From NCBI GenBank assembly GCA_050732775.1, contig JBOHRN010000058.1, positions 1 through 50,758 of the forward strand: a DNA stretch of 50,758 nucleotides, read 5' to 3'. This document shows, one piece after another, positions 41,724 through 48,581 of the stretch. A program made the translations under genes and the position numbers. This DNA is from JBOHRN01 sp050732775. Lineage in GTDB: Bacteria; Gemmatimonadota; Gemmatimonadetes; Longimicrobiales; Longimicrobiaceae. Every line of letters starts with the position of its first letter. Within the stretch, counting starts at the first letter, position 1. The notes below the pieces were generated by a model. That model ran no database searches. It worked only from the letters and a program-made list of their open reading frames with translations, and was not told where the DNA came from.

Positions 41724-42923
41724 ATGATCGCGGCAAGACCGAGTAAGCAGGAACTTTCTTCCCGCATCCGCGCCCGCGCCCGCGAGCTCGGCTTCGACTC
41801 CGTGGGGATCGCTCCGCTCGGGCCCAGCGGGCATCGAGACGCCTACCGGCGCTGGATCTCAGAGGGGCGGCACGGGGAGATGTCGTACCTGGCCCGGACG
41901 GACGCCCTTGCCAAGCGGCTCGACCCCTCTCGGGTCGTCGCCAACGCCCGCTCGGGGGTGGTGGTGGCGAAGGGCTACTACGCGGGAAAAGAGTCGCAGA
42001 CGGCCGGCGACCCCTCGCGGGGCGTTTTCGCGCGCTACGCGCGCGGCCGGGATTACCACGACGTGCTCACCCCCCGGCTGATCGAGCTGCAAGGCTGGAT
42101 CAACCGCGAGCTACGGCCGGTGTCGGGGCGGGCGTATGTAGACACGGGGCCGGTACTGGAGCGGGAGTTGGCCTTCCGGGCAGGGCTCGGGTGGTTGGCC
42201 AAGAACACCATGCTCATCCGCCCCCACGGGGGGTCGTACTTCTTTTTGGGTGTCCTGCTGCTCGACGTGGAACTCGACTACGACCAGCCGTTTTCGGGCC
42301 AACTGTGCGGTAGCTGCACCCGCTGTCTCGAGGGCTGCCCCACCGGCGCCTTGCTCGGGCGCGACCAGACCGGCGCGCCGGTCATGGACGCCCGCCTCTG
42401 TATCTCGTACCTGACTATCGAGCTCAAGGGAGCTATCCCCCGCCAGCTGCGCCCCTTGATCGGAAACCGGGTCTACGGCTGTGACATTTGCCAGGAAGTG
42501 TGCCCGCACAACCGCCCTAAGTTCGTGCGCCTCACGGACGAGCCCGCCTTCCGGCCGCGCGGTGGGCTGGAAGGTCCGGCGCTGCTGGACCTCATCCGCA
42601 TTACGCCGCAAGGGTTCCGGGACCGCTTCCGGGGCTCTCCGGTGAGGCGGGCCAAGAGGCGGGGGCTGCTCCGCAACGTGGCCGTGGCGCTGGGTAACTG
42701 GGGCTCACCAGAGGCGGTGCCAGCGCTCATCGACGCGCTCTCTGATGAAGAGCCGCTGGTGCGCGGGCACGTTGCGTGGGCCTTGGGGCAGATCGGCACG
42801 CCCGCGGGCCGCAGCGCGTTGGAGGGCCGACTCGCAAGCGAGGAGAACGGGTGGGTACTCGAAGAGGTGGAGTTGGCCCTGAAGTCCGCCGGCCGGAACT
42901 TATCGCCGCCCGGAGGGATTTGA
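41724..42923 (+). CDS. queG: Epoxyqueuosine reductase QueG
   Basis: About 399 residues from ATG 41724; the open frame starts earlier inside the divergent gene. Residues 1-180 are the corrinoid-binding part (GFDSVGIAPLG, VVVAKGYYAG, VDTGPVLERELAFRAGLGWLAKNT with the catalytic Asp). Two 4Fe-4S clusters: CGSCTRCLEGCPTGAL and CDICQEVCPHN with the upstream Cys in DARLCISYLTIE. The C-terminal 100 residues are HEAT-like (LRNVAVALGNWGSPEAVPAL, VRGHVAWALGQIGTPAG) and bind tRNA. It makes the last step to queuosine in tRNA. Confidence 0.94.
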   Translation: MIAARPSKQELSSRIRARARELGFDSVGIAPLGPSGHRDAYRRWISEGRHGEMSYLARTDALAKRLDPSRVVANARSGVVVAKGYYAGKESQTAGDPSRGVFARYARGRDYHDVLTPRLIELQGWINRELRPVSGRAYVDTGPVLERELAFRAGLGWLAKNTMLIRPHGGSYFFLGVLLLDVELDYDQPFSGQLCGSCTRCLEGCPTGALLGRDQTGAPVMDARLCISYLTIELKGAIPRQLRPLIGNRVYGCDICQEVCPHNRPKFVRLTDEPAFRPRGGLEGPALLDLIRITPQGFRDRFRGSPVRRAKRRGLLRNVAVALGNWGSPEAVPALIDALSDEEPLVRGHVAWALGQIGTPAGRSALEGRLASEENGWVLEEVELALKSAGRNLSPPGGI

Positions 42924-42956
42924 TTGCAAGAACTATAACTCATTTGAACGCGAACC

Positions 42957-43487
42957 ATGGATCGACGAAACTTCTTGCTGCGAGGCGCCGCCGGAGTGGC
43001 CACCATCCCCCTGCTAGCTCCCTTTGCCGCTTGCGCGCGGGGTGCCGACGTGTCGCTCAACGAGGGCCAAGCACCCACGCTCAGAAAGTCACTCTCGGAG
43101 TGGCAGCGGCTGCTCGAGCCCGGGGAGTTCAAGGTGCTCTTCAAAGAGCACACCGAACGGGCGGGCTCCAGCCCCCTCGACCAGGAGGAGCGCGACGGCA
43201 CCTTCATCTGCGCGGCGTGCTTCCTGCCGCTGTTTAGCTCCGACACCAAGTTCGACAGCGGCACCGGCTGGCCGAGCTTTTGGGCGCCCCTGGAGGGGAG
43301 CGTGGGGACCAAGAGCGATAACAAGCTGTTCGTGCGCCGGACGGAGTACCACTGCGTGCGCTGCGGCGGCCACCAGGGGCACGTCTTCGAGGACGGGCCT
43401 CCGCCCACGGGGCTGCGATACTGCAACAACGGTGTCGCCCTCGACTTCGTGCCAGCGGGCGAGCAGCTACCGGAGCTGCGCACGTGA
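42957..43487 (+). CDS. msrB: Exported peptide methionine-R-sulfoxide reductase MsrB
   Basis: 176 residues. The N-terminus DRRNFLLRGAAGVATIPLLA is a Tat-type signal followed by PFAACA, a lipobox-like cysteine at about 26, so the enzyme is probably a Tat-exported lipoprotein. The MsrB domain (about 45-175) has zinc cysteines in CAAC and CVRC, GTGWPSFW, and the catalytic Cys in LRYCNNGVALDF. It repairs R-methionine sulfoxide. TATAAC at 42934-42939 may be a -10 box but no -35 was found. Overlaps msrA by four bases (GTGA). Confidence 0.92.
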   Translation: MDRRNFLLRGAAGVATIPLLAPFAACARGADVSLNEGQAPTLRKSLSEWQRLLEPGEFKVLFKEHTERAGSSPLDQEERDGTFICAACFLPLFSSDTKFDSGTGWPSFWAPLEGSVGTKSDNKLFVRRTEYHCVRCGGHQGHVFEDGPPPTGLRYCNNGVALDFVPAGEQLPELRT

Positions 43488-44137
43488 AGGCGCGTCTAGC
43501 CGGCCTGTTCGTGCTGATGGCGGTGTCCGCCGGCTGCGCCCAAAGCGAAGCCGCCAAGGGCCCCTCGGACAGCGAGAAGTTGGCGCGGGCCCGCGCCGAC
43601 GGCTCCCAGCTAGATACGGCCACCTTTGCGGCCGGCTGTTTCTGGTGCGTGGAGGAGGCGTTTGACAAGGTGGCGGGGGTGATCTCGACCACTTCGGGAT
43701 ACACCGGCGGGCACGCGGTGAACCCTACCTACGAGGAGGTATCAGCTGGCGGCACCGGCCACACCGAAGCGGTACGGGTGGCATTTGACCCCTCCGGGGT
43801 GGGTTACCGGGAGCTGCTGGAGGCGTTCTGGAAAAACGTGGATCCGCTGGACGCGGGCGGGCAGTTCTGCGACCGGGGTTCGCAGTACCGCTCCGGCATC
43901 TTCGTGCACGACCAGGAGCAGCGCCGGTTGGCCGAACGGTCAAAGCAGCAGCTGGCGAGTTCGGGGCGCTTTGATCGGCCCATCGCCACCGAGATCGTAG
44001 CCGCTACGGAGTTCTATCGAGCGGAGGAGTACCACCAGGACTACTACCGCAAGAACCCGCTCCGCTACCGGTTCTACACTTCGGGGTGCGGGCGGTACGA
44101 CCGGCTGGACGAACTCTGGGGCGAAGCCGGCCGCTAG
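43484..44137 (+). CDS. msrA: Exported peptide methionine-S-sulfoxide reductase MsrA
   Basis: 217 residues from GTG. A signal peptide with VSAGC (lipobox-like, Cys18) precedes about 25 spacer residues. The MsrA domain has C52 of GCFWCVEEAF (catalytic), GVISTTSGYTGGHAVNPTYEEV, GHTEAVRVAFDP, and QYRSGIF. Extra cysteines (QFCDRG, SGCGRYD) could act as resolving or structural residues. It repairs S-methionine sulfoxide in exported proteins and is translationally coupled to msrB, so both diastereomers are covered in the same compartment. Confidence 0.92.
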   Translation: MKARLAGLFVLMAVSAGCAQSEAAKGPSDSEKLARARADGSQLDTATFAAGCFWCVEEAFDKVAGVISTTSGYTGGHAVNPTYEEVSAGGTGHTEAVRVAFDPSGVGYRELLEAFWKNVDPLDAGGQFCDRGSQYRSGIFVHDQEQRRLAERSKQQLASSGRFDRPIATEIVAATEFYRAEEYHQDYYRKNPLRYRFYTSGCGRYDRLDELWGEAGR

Positions 44138-44158
44138 GGTGGCGGGCCGCCGCTTCTT

Positions 44159-44629
44159 TTACCCTTCCTCGAACGCCTGGTCGAGGATGAGATCCTCCGC
44201 TCCCGGGTCTCGCCAGCCGTCCCCGGCAGGCTTTCCCCACTCTACCTGGCTGCCAGCCACCCGGTACGGCTGTAGCAGAAAAAGCCGGGTGCCGCGCCGG
44301 TCGCGGGCCTCGGCGATGATTACCGGGCGCGCCGCGCCGCTCTCGTCCGGCTGCACGACTTCCAGCGCCAGGATCAGCCGGTCTGGCAGCTTTTCGCGTG
44401 CGTAGCGTGCGATGGTGCCGGAAAGAAACTCCGGGAACGGCTCGCCGCCGTTGGGGAGCGGCAAGGTCATGGTCCGGTATTCGGGGGTGGCGTGGCCCGG
44501 TCGCTCGTGGACGACCCTGAGTCGCGGCGGGGTGTCCATCCCTTCGGAGGCGTCGCGCTCCACGTCGAGCTTTACCTCATCGAGGAAGCGCTCAGCCAGC
44601 CCCAGAGTGCGCTCTGAATAGCTTTTCAT
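44159..44629 (-). CDS. Hypothetical protein behind a sigma-54 promoter
   Basis: 156 residues, soluble, no signal peptide. The N-terminal 30 residues are helical and charged (ERTLGLAERFLDEVKLDVERD), the rest appears alpha/beta with RLILALEVVQPD, VIIAEARDRRGTRLFLLQPYRV. No family recognised. GGGGAG touches the ATG directly, unusually close, so a slightly different start is possible. A very good -24/-12 element stands about 45 bases upstream, with only the terminator of the next gene above it, so it is probably a single-gene unit. It converges on msrA with 21 bases between. Confidence 0.72.
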   Translation of the reverse strand: MKSYSERTLGLAERFLDEVKLDVERDASEGMDTPPRLRVVHERPGHATPEYRTMTLPLPNGGEPFPEFLSGTIARYAREKLPDRLILALEVVQPDESGAARPVIIAEARDRRGTRLFLLQPYRVAGSQVEWGKPAGDGWRDPGAEDLILDQAFEEG

Positions 44630-44670
44630 CTCCCCGGCTCAATTCTGGCTCTAGCTGCCGCGAAGTACCT

Positions 44671-44686
44671 TGCAAACTAGTTGCCA
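44671..44686 (-). promoter_or_regulatory. Sigma-54 (-24/-12) promoter of the hypothetical gene
   Basis: The minus strand reads TGGCAACTAGTTTGCA, matching TGGCACGN4TTGCW at 10 of 12 defined positions with GG and GC ten bases apart. Start of transcription would fall near 44660, about 31 bases before the ATG. It is the best sigma-54 match I found in the window. Confidence 0.75.
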
Positions 44687-44704
44687 GCGTAGCGAGCCAA
44701 AGGC

Positions 44705-44737
44705 AAAAAAAGCCGCCGGCTGAAGTCAGCCGGCGGC
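44705..44737 (-). terminator. Strong rho-independent terminator of the Tat-exported small protein gene
   Basis: GCCGCCGGCTGA pairs perfectly with TCAGCCGGCGGC (44712-44737), and seven T follow on the minus strand (44711-44705). It ends the small secreted-protein gene and isolates the unknown gene downstream. Confidence 0.9.
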
Positions 44738-44763
44738 CAGAGCGGCCACGCCGCTGGTTACCC

Positions 44764-45153
44764 TCACCCCCAGGGTGACTCATTGGGGCGTCCGCCTGGC
44801 GGGCCTCCCGGCGGGCCACCCCCTGGCGGGCCTCCACCCCCTGGCGGGCCTCCACCGGGGGGCCCCGGCCTCCCTCCCGAGCCACCGCCACCCGGGGGTC
44901 CGGGGTTATCAGGAGGCCCCGGCCCGTCGGGGTTGCAGTGGGGGTGGTTAGGGTTGCTCTCGCAGAAATCTTCGTTGCAGTTGGGGTGATCTGGATTCTG
45001 CTCGCAGAACGGCGAACTCACTGCGGCCGCGGGTAGGGCTCCCAGAGAAACGCTGTACACCACGGGCGCGGCGAAGGCCGTGGTGCGGGCCAAGCGGAGC
45101 AGAAACTCCCGGCGGCTAGAACCGGTCTGGTCGTGAATGGTTTCTCGATCCAT
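44764..45153 (-). CDS. Small Tat-exported protein with paired CExNPxHPxCN motifs and Gly/Pro tail
   Basis: 129 residues. SRREFLLRLARTTAFAAPVV (13-32) is a twin-arginine signal, with AAA before a likely cleavage near residue 44. The mature part holds two copies of one motif: CEQNPDHPNCN (50-60) and CESNPNHPHCN (64-74), giving four cysteines (50, 59, 64, 73), three histidines and many Asn/Asp/Pro. The rest (75-122) is almost only Gly and Pro in PPGGG-type runs, ending RPNESPWG. I recognise no family. The His/Cys pattern could bind a metal such as copper or form two disulfide loops; the tail is probably extended and surface exposed. It has its own promoter and terminator, so it is a single-gene unit. 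Confidence 0.78.
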   Translation of the reverse strand: MDRETIHDQTGSSRREFLLRLARTTAFAAPVVYSVSLGALPAAAVSSPFCEQNPDHPNCNEDFCESNPNHPHCNPDGPGPPDNPGPPGGGGSGGRPGPPGGGPPGGGGPPGGGPPGGPPGGRPNESPWG

Positions 45154-45202
45154 GGTTGACTCCGGGCGTTATCGGAGAGCTGACGCTGACAGCTCGAGTA
45201 AA

Positions 45203-45231
45203 AAGATACCAGCTACTCCGGAAAAACGCAA
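45203..45231 (-). promoter_or_regulatory. Sigma-70-type promoter of the small Tat protein gene
   Basis: On the minus strand TTGCGT (45231-45226) and TATCTT (45208-45203) are 17 bases apart. The start would be near 45196, about 43 bases before the ATG. The same TATCTT -10 is used by the tRNA-Lys promoter. Confidence 0.65.
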
Positions 45232-45247
45232 CTCCCAGGCGTATACC

Positions 45248-45808
45248 TCAACGGCCTTCGGGTACTAGCGTACGCTTGATCCTCTCCAACTCTTGGCGCA
45301 GCCGCCGGATCTCGGCGTCTTTTCGGGCCAACTGGGCGCGCAACTCGCTTGCGCCAGCGCCGGTCTCCCCGTCCTCGACGCGCACCACCCGTTCGCCCGG
45401 TCTGAGCGCCGCGAGGCGTTCCTCTGGCGGCAGGGTCAACTGGCGGGCGAAGACCAGGAGAGTCTCGGCTTCGCGCACGCGGGGTGGCTCGGGACCGTCC
45501 GGCTCCCGCTCCAAGTAGCCGCGTAGCGGGGTCGAGGCCGCCTCGGGGTCCCACTCCGGGTTGCGCGGGTCCATGAGGATGACGGCGGAAAAGAAGAGGG
45601 CCTCGCGGCCGTATAACGACTCCGGACGCGTCAGGTGCAGGCGTTCGAAGAGTACCAGGGCCGAATCGTACGCCCCCTCGCGCAGGGCGGCGTGGGCCAA
45701 GCGCCACCCCGTCTCGCCCTTGACGTCTGGCTCGGGCCGCGCCGGAGAGCTGGAGAGGGAGGCACAGCCCGCGGTCAAAAGTAGCAGGGTGGGGATAAGG
45801 AGTCTCAT
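45248..45808 (-). CDS. Lipoprotein paired with a sensor kinase (QseG-like position)
   Basis: 186 residues from ATG 45808. RLLIPTLLLLTAGC is a lipoprotein signal (Cys15). The middle has TPR-like helices (WRLAHAALREGAYDSALVLFERLHL), and the end a coiled coil (SELRAQLARKDAEIRRLRQELERIKRTL). It lies 19 bases downstream of a sensor kinase gene. In E. coli, glrK (qseE) is followed by the outer-membrane lipoprotein gene qseG, and the layout here is similar, though sequence identity was not tested. It may modulate the kinase from the periplasmic side. Confidence 0.75.
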   Translation of the reverse strand: MRLLIPTLLLLTAGCASLSSSPARPEPDVKGETGWRLAHAALREGAYDSALVLFERLHLTRPESLYGREALFFSAVILMDPRNPEWDPEAASTPLRGYLEREPDGPEPPRVREAETLLVFARQLTLPPEERLAALRPGERVVRVEDGETGAGASELRAQLARKDAEIRRLRQELERIKRTLVPEGR

Positions 45809-45827
45809 TGCCGGGGTTAGGTGCCGG

Positions 45828-47306
45828 TTACGGCGTCTTGGGGGCCGGGGGCTCGGCCGGGACGGTGACGCGAAAGGTTGTGCCCCGACCCACCTCGCTC
45901 TCTGCACTGATCGTGCCTCCGTGGGCCTCGACCAGCTCGCGGGCAATGGCCAGCCCCAGCCCAGCGCCCGCCGACTTGGGTTGGGCTTCGTTCTCGAGCT
46001 GGTAGAACTTTTCGAAAACACGGGAGATCTCTTCCTCCGGGATGCCCACGCCCGTGTCCTCGACCTCGACCTCCACGCCGCCCTCGCCGGCGGGCGCGGC
46101 GCGGAGCCTGATGGTGCCGCCCGGCGGCGTGAATTTGAAGGCGTTGGAGATAAGGTTGCCGAACACCTCGTTGAGCCGGTCCGGGTCCGCGGCGATGGTC
46201 TCGGGGACCTGTTCGCGTACCTCCAGCCCGAAGTCGATCTGGTTCTGTCCGGCGAGCACTTCGAAGCTCTCCGCCAGCCCTTGTAGAAAAGCGCGCACCT
46301 CGAGGTCGCGCGGTTCCAGCCGCCCGCCCCCGGCCTCGAAGCGGCTCACGTCCAGGAGCTGCTGGATGATCTTCCCCAGCCGTTCGCTCTGGCCGCCGAT
46401 GGAGACCACCGTCTCCCGCTGCCGCTCGCTCAGCTCACCCAGGACGCCGTCGCGCAGGAGGGCCACGTACCCCTGGATCACGCTGAGAGGGGTCTTGAGC
46501 TCGTGTGAGGCGATGGACACGACCTCGGCCTTGAGCCGGTCGAACTCGGCGAGCTGGACCGTCATGGTTCGGAAGGAGCGGGCTAGGTCGCCGAGTTCAT
46601 CGGGCCGGGAACGGGAGATGCCGACCTCCGGCTCGAGCTCTCCCCCGGCGACCGCCGCCATCCCCCGCCGCAGTTCGCCCACCGGCCGCAGGATACTCCG
46701 GGTAAGCCACGCCGCCACGCCCACCGCCAGAAGAACGGCTATCAGCGAGGCCAGGAAAGTGGTGGTGTACGCGGCCCCGGCCACGTCTCTGGCGCGGACG
46801 ATCTGCTCCTCGCCCCGCTGGTTCAACTCCAGGAATACCGGCCGCAAGCTCTGCCCCACCGCGTCGATAGCCGGGATCACCGACTCCACGCGCAGCTGGT
46901 CGGCCGCCCCCACCCGCCCTTGCTCCACCAGGGCGCGGGCCTCGGCGACGCTCCCTTTCATCTCATCCCACCGCTCCCGTACCCCACCCGCCCGCTCGAA
47001 GCCGAGCCCCATGAAGCGCCCCAGCGCCAGGTCTCCCAGCTCTACGGCTTCGTCTACCCGTGCGGCCGCGTTGCTCCGCTCGTCCGGGGTCTGGGCGGCC
47101 AGGGCGGCGTAGATACGCTCCCAACTCTCTACCTCGGCCAGGGCGTACCGGATGCGGCCGAGGACCATGGCGCCCTCGGCGTCGCGGGTCTGGAGGCGGG
47201 CGATTCCGCTCACCTCCCTGAGGGCGAGAATACCGTAAACGGTGGGGATCACTAGCAGCGCGGCCATGGCCAGCAAACTGAGCCCTATGCGTGTTCCGAG
47301 CTTCAC
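45828..47306 (-). CDS. Sensor histidine kinase with periplasmic helical domain and HAMP
   Basis: 492 residues. TM1 at about 8-28, a helical periplasmic domain (about 30-178), TM2 at about 180-202, HAMP (203-256), and HisKA with H268 in SIASHELKTPLSVIQGY. The ATPase domain has FGNLISNAFKFTPPGG (N box), DTGVGIPEEEISRVFEKF (G1/F), GAGLGLAIAREL (G2). Complete, active-looking kinase. No response regulator gene is adjacent, so the partner is unknown; the next gene encodes a lipoprotein. The HELKTPL box places it in the OmpR-partner type, although GlrK-type kinases pair with NtrC-type regulators. Confidence 0.88.
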   Translation of the reverse strand: MKLGTRIGLSLLAMAALLVIPTVYGILALREVSGIARLQTRDAEGAMVLGRIRYALAEVESWERIYAALAAQTPDERSNAAARVDEAVELGDLALGRFMGLGFERAGGVRERWDEMKGSVAEARALVEQGRVGAADQLRVESVIPAIDAVGQSLRPVFLELNQRGEEQIVRARDVAGAAYTTTFLASLIAVLLAVGVAAWLTRSILRPVGELRRGMAAVAGGELEPEVGISRSRPDELGDLARSFRTMTVQLAEFDRLKAEVVSIASHELKTPLSVIQGYVALLRDGVLGELSERQRETVVSIGGQSERLGKIIQQLLDVSRFEAGGGRLEPRDLEVRAFLQGLAESFEVLAGQNQIDFGLEVREQVPETIAADPDRLNEVFGNLISNAFKFTPPGGTIRLRAAPAGEGGVEVEVEDTGVGIPEEEISRVFEKFYQLENEAQPKSAGAGLGLAIARELVEAHGGTISAESEVGRGTTFRVTVPAEPPAPKTP

Positions 47307-47347
47307 CTCTGCTCCAGCGCGAGGCGCCGTTGGGCCGCGAGCTCCGG

Positions 47348-47376
47348 TTGCGGGCTGTTCATGGTGCGCCTATACT
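47348..47376 (+). promoter_or_regulatory. Sigma-70-type promoter of alr, close to a leaderless start
   Basis: TTGCGG at 47348-47353 and TATACT at 47371-47376 (5 of 6) with a 17-base spacer. Transcription should start at about 47383-47386, and the alr GTG is at 47386, so the mRNA would have at most about three leader bases. Confidence 0.6.
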
Positions 47377-47385
47377 ACCCGGCTT

Positions 47386-48561
47386 GTGACCGCTCAGTCA
47401 ACCTCGGACCGCTCCCGGGCCTGGGTCGAGGTAGATCTGGAGGCCCTCCTAACCAACGCCCAGATGGTGCGAAGGGCGGCCGGCGGCACCCCCCTGCTGC
47501 CCATGGTCAAGGCCGACGCCTACGGGTTGGGGATAGAGCGGGTGGTGCGGGCCCTCTCAGGCGGGCTGGAAAAGGGCGCCTTGTGGGGATTCGGCGTGGC
47601 CACGATCGTCGAGGCCGAGGCGCTGCGGAGGATCGGCTGGCAGGGGCGGGTGGTGGCTTTTTCGCCCGCGCTTCGGGGAGATTTCGAGAGGGCGCTGGCG
47701 GCCGGCTGTTCGCTGACGGTGGCTGACCTAGAGGGGCTCGCGAGTCTGGCCAGGGCGGCGCGGGCCGCGGGTGGCGAGGCCGCGGTCCAGGTCGAGATCG
47801 ACACCGGCATGGGCAGGTCGGGGGTACCGTGGGACGGGGCGGGGCGGTGGGGAAGAGATCTCGCCCGTTGCCTTTCTGGTGGAGGGCTGCGCTGGGAGGG
47901 AGTTTTTACCCACTTCCACTCGGCCGATGAGTCTGATCTCGCGACCACGGACGAGCAGTGGCAACGTTTTCGCCGTGCCCTCGCCGAGCTCGAGAGAGCG
48001 GCCGCGCCGTACCGCCCCGAAGCGCGCCACGCCGCCAACAGCGCGGCCGCCCTGCGGCGGCCCGGGAGCGCCCTCGACCTGGTTCGCCCGGGGATCTTTC
48101 TCTACGGTGGAGAGGTAGGAGCGCCCATCCGGCCCGAGCCAGTGGTCTCGCTGCGGGCGCGGCTGGCGCGTCTCGCCTCGGTCCCGCGAGGGGCCACGGT
48201 TGGCTACGGCGCCGAGTACTCGGCGCCTGGTCCCGAGCGGTGGGGCACATCGGCTATCGGCTACGGAGACGGGTTGCCGCGGGCGCTGTGGACGGGGCGG
48301 GGTGGGGCGTTGGTGCGCGGAAAAAGGGTCCCGGTAATCGGCCGCGTCTCCATGGACGTGACCACCCTCGACCTGACCGGGGTGCCCGCAGCGGAAGTGG
48401 GGGACGTGGTCACTTTTCTGGGCCGGGACGGAGACGCGGAGCTGCGGCTGGACGAGGTGGCCGGGCGCTGCGGAACGATTTCGTACGAGGTTTTGACCGG
48501 GCTCACGGCGCGCCTACCGCGAGTGTATGACCGTAGCGGGCGGAGTGGCGCGCGGAGCTAA
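47386..48561 (+). CDS. alr: Alanine racemase
   Basis: About 391 residues from GTG 47386, where homology starts (RAWVEVDLEALLTN); the open frame reaches back to 47242 without support. K42 in MVKADAYGLG binds PLP. Further motifs are VQVEIDTGMGRSG, FTHFHSADE, HAANSAAALR, VRPGIFLYGG, GYGAEYSAPG (second catalytic Tyr region) and VIGRVSMDVTTLDLTG. It makes D-alanine for peptidoglycan in the cytosol. No Shine-Dalgarno is present, consistent with the near-leaderless promoter. Length is slightly above the typical 360-380. Confidence 0.93.
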   Translation: MTAQSTSDRSRAWVEVDLEALLTNAQMVRRAAGGTPLLPMVKADAYGLGIERVVRALSGGLEKGALWGFGVATIVEAEALRRIGWQGRVVAFSPALRGDFERALAAGCSLTVADLEGLASLARAARAAGGEAAVQVEIDTGMGRSGVPWDGAGRWGRDLARCLSGGGLRWEGVFTHFHSADESDLATTDEQWQRFRRALAELERAAAPYRPEARHAANSAAALRRPGSALDLVRPGIFLYGGEVGAPIRPEPVVSLRARLARLASVPRGATVGYGAEYSAPGPERWGTSAIGYGDGLPRALWTGRGGALVRGKRVPVIGRVSMDVTTLDLTGVPAAEVGDVVTFLGRDGDAELRLDEVAGRCGTISYEVLTGLTARLPRVYDRSGRSGARS

Positions 48562-48581
48562 CTGTTCATTCATCCTTGAGC

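Noticed and set aside
44141..44162. GGCGGGCCGCC followed by GCTTCTTTT as a terminator between msrA and the unknown gene
   Set aside because: Only a four-base stem with a three-base loop can form; too weak to call.
44821..44870. Gly/Pro-coding short repeats read as a CRISPR or satellite
   Set aside because: The units are codon-level PPGGG runs in frame with a Tat-signal protein, with no spacers.
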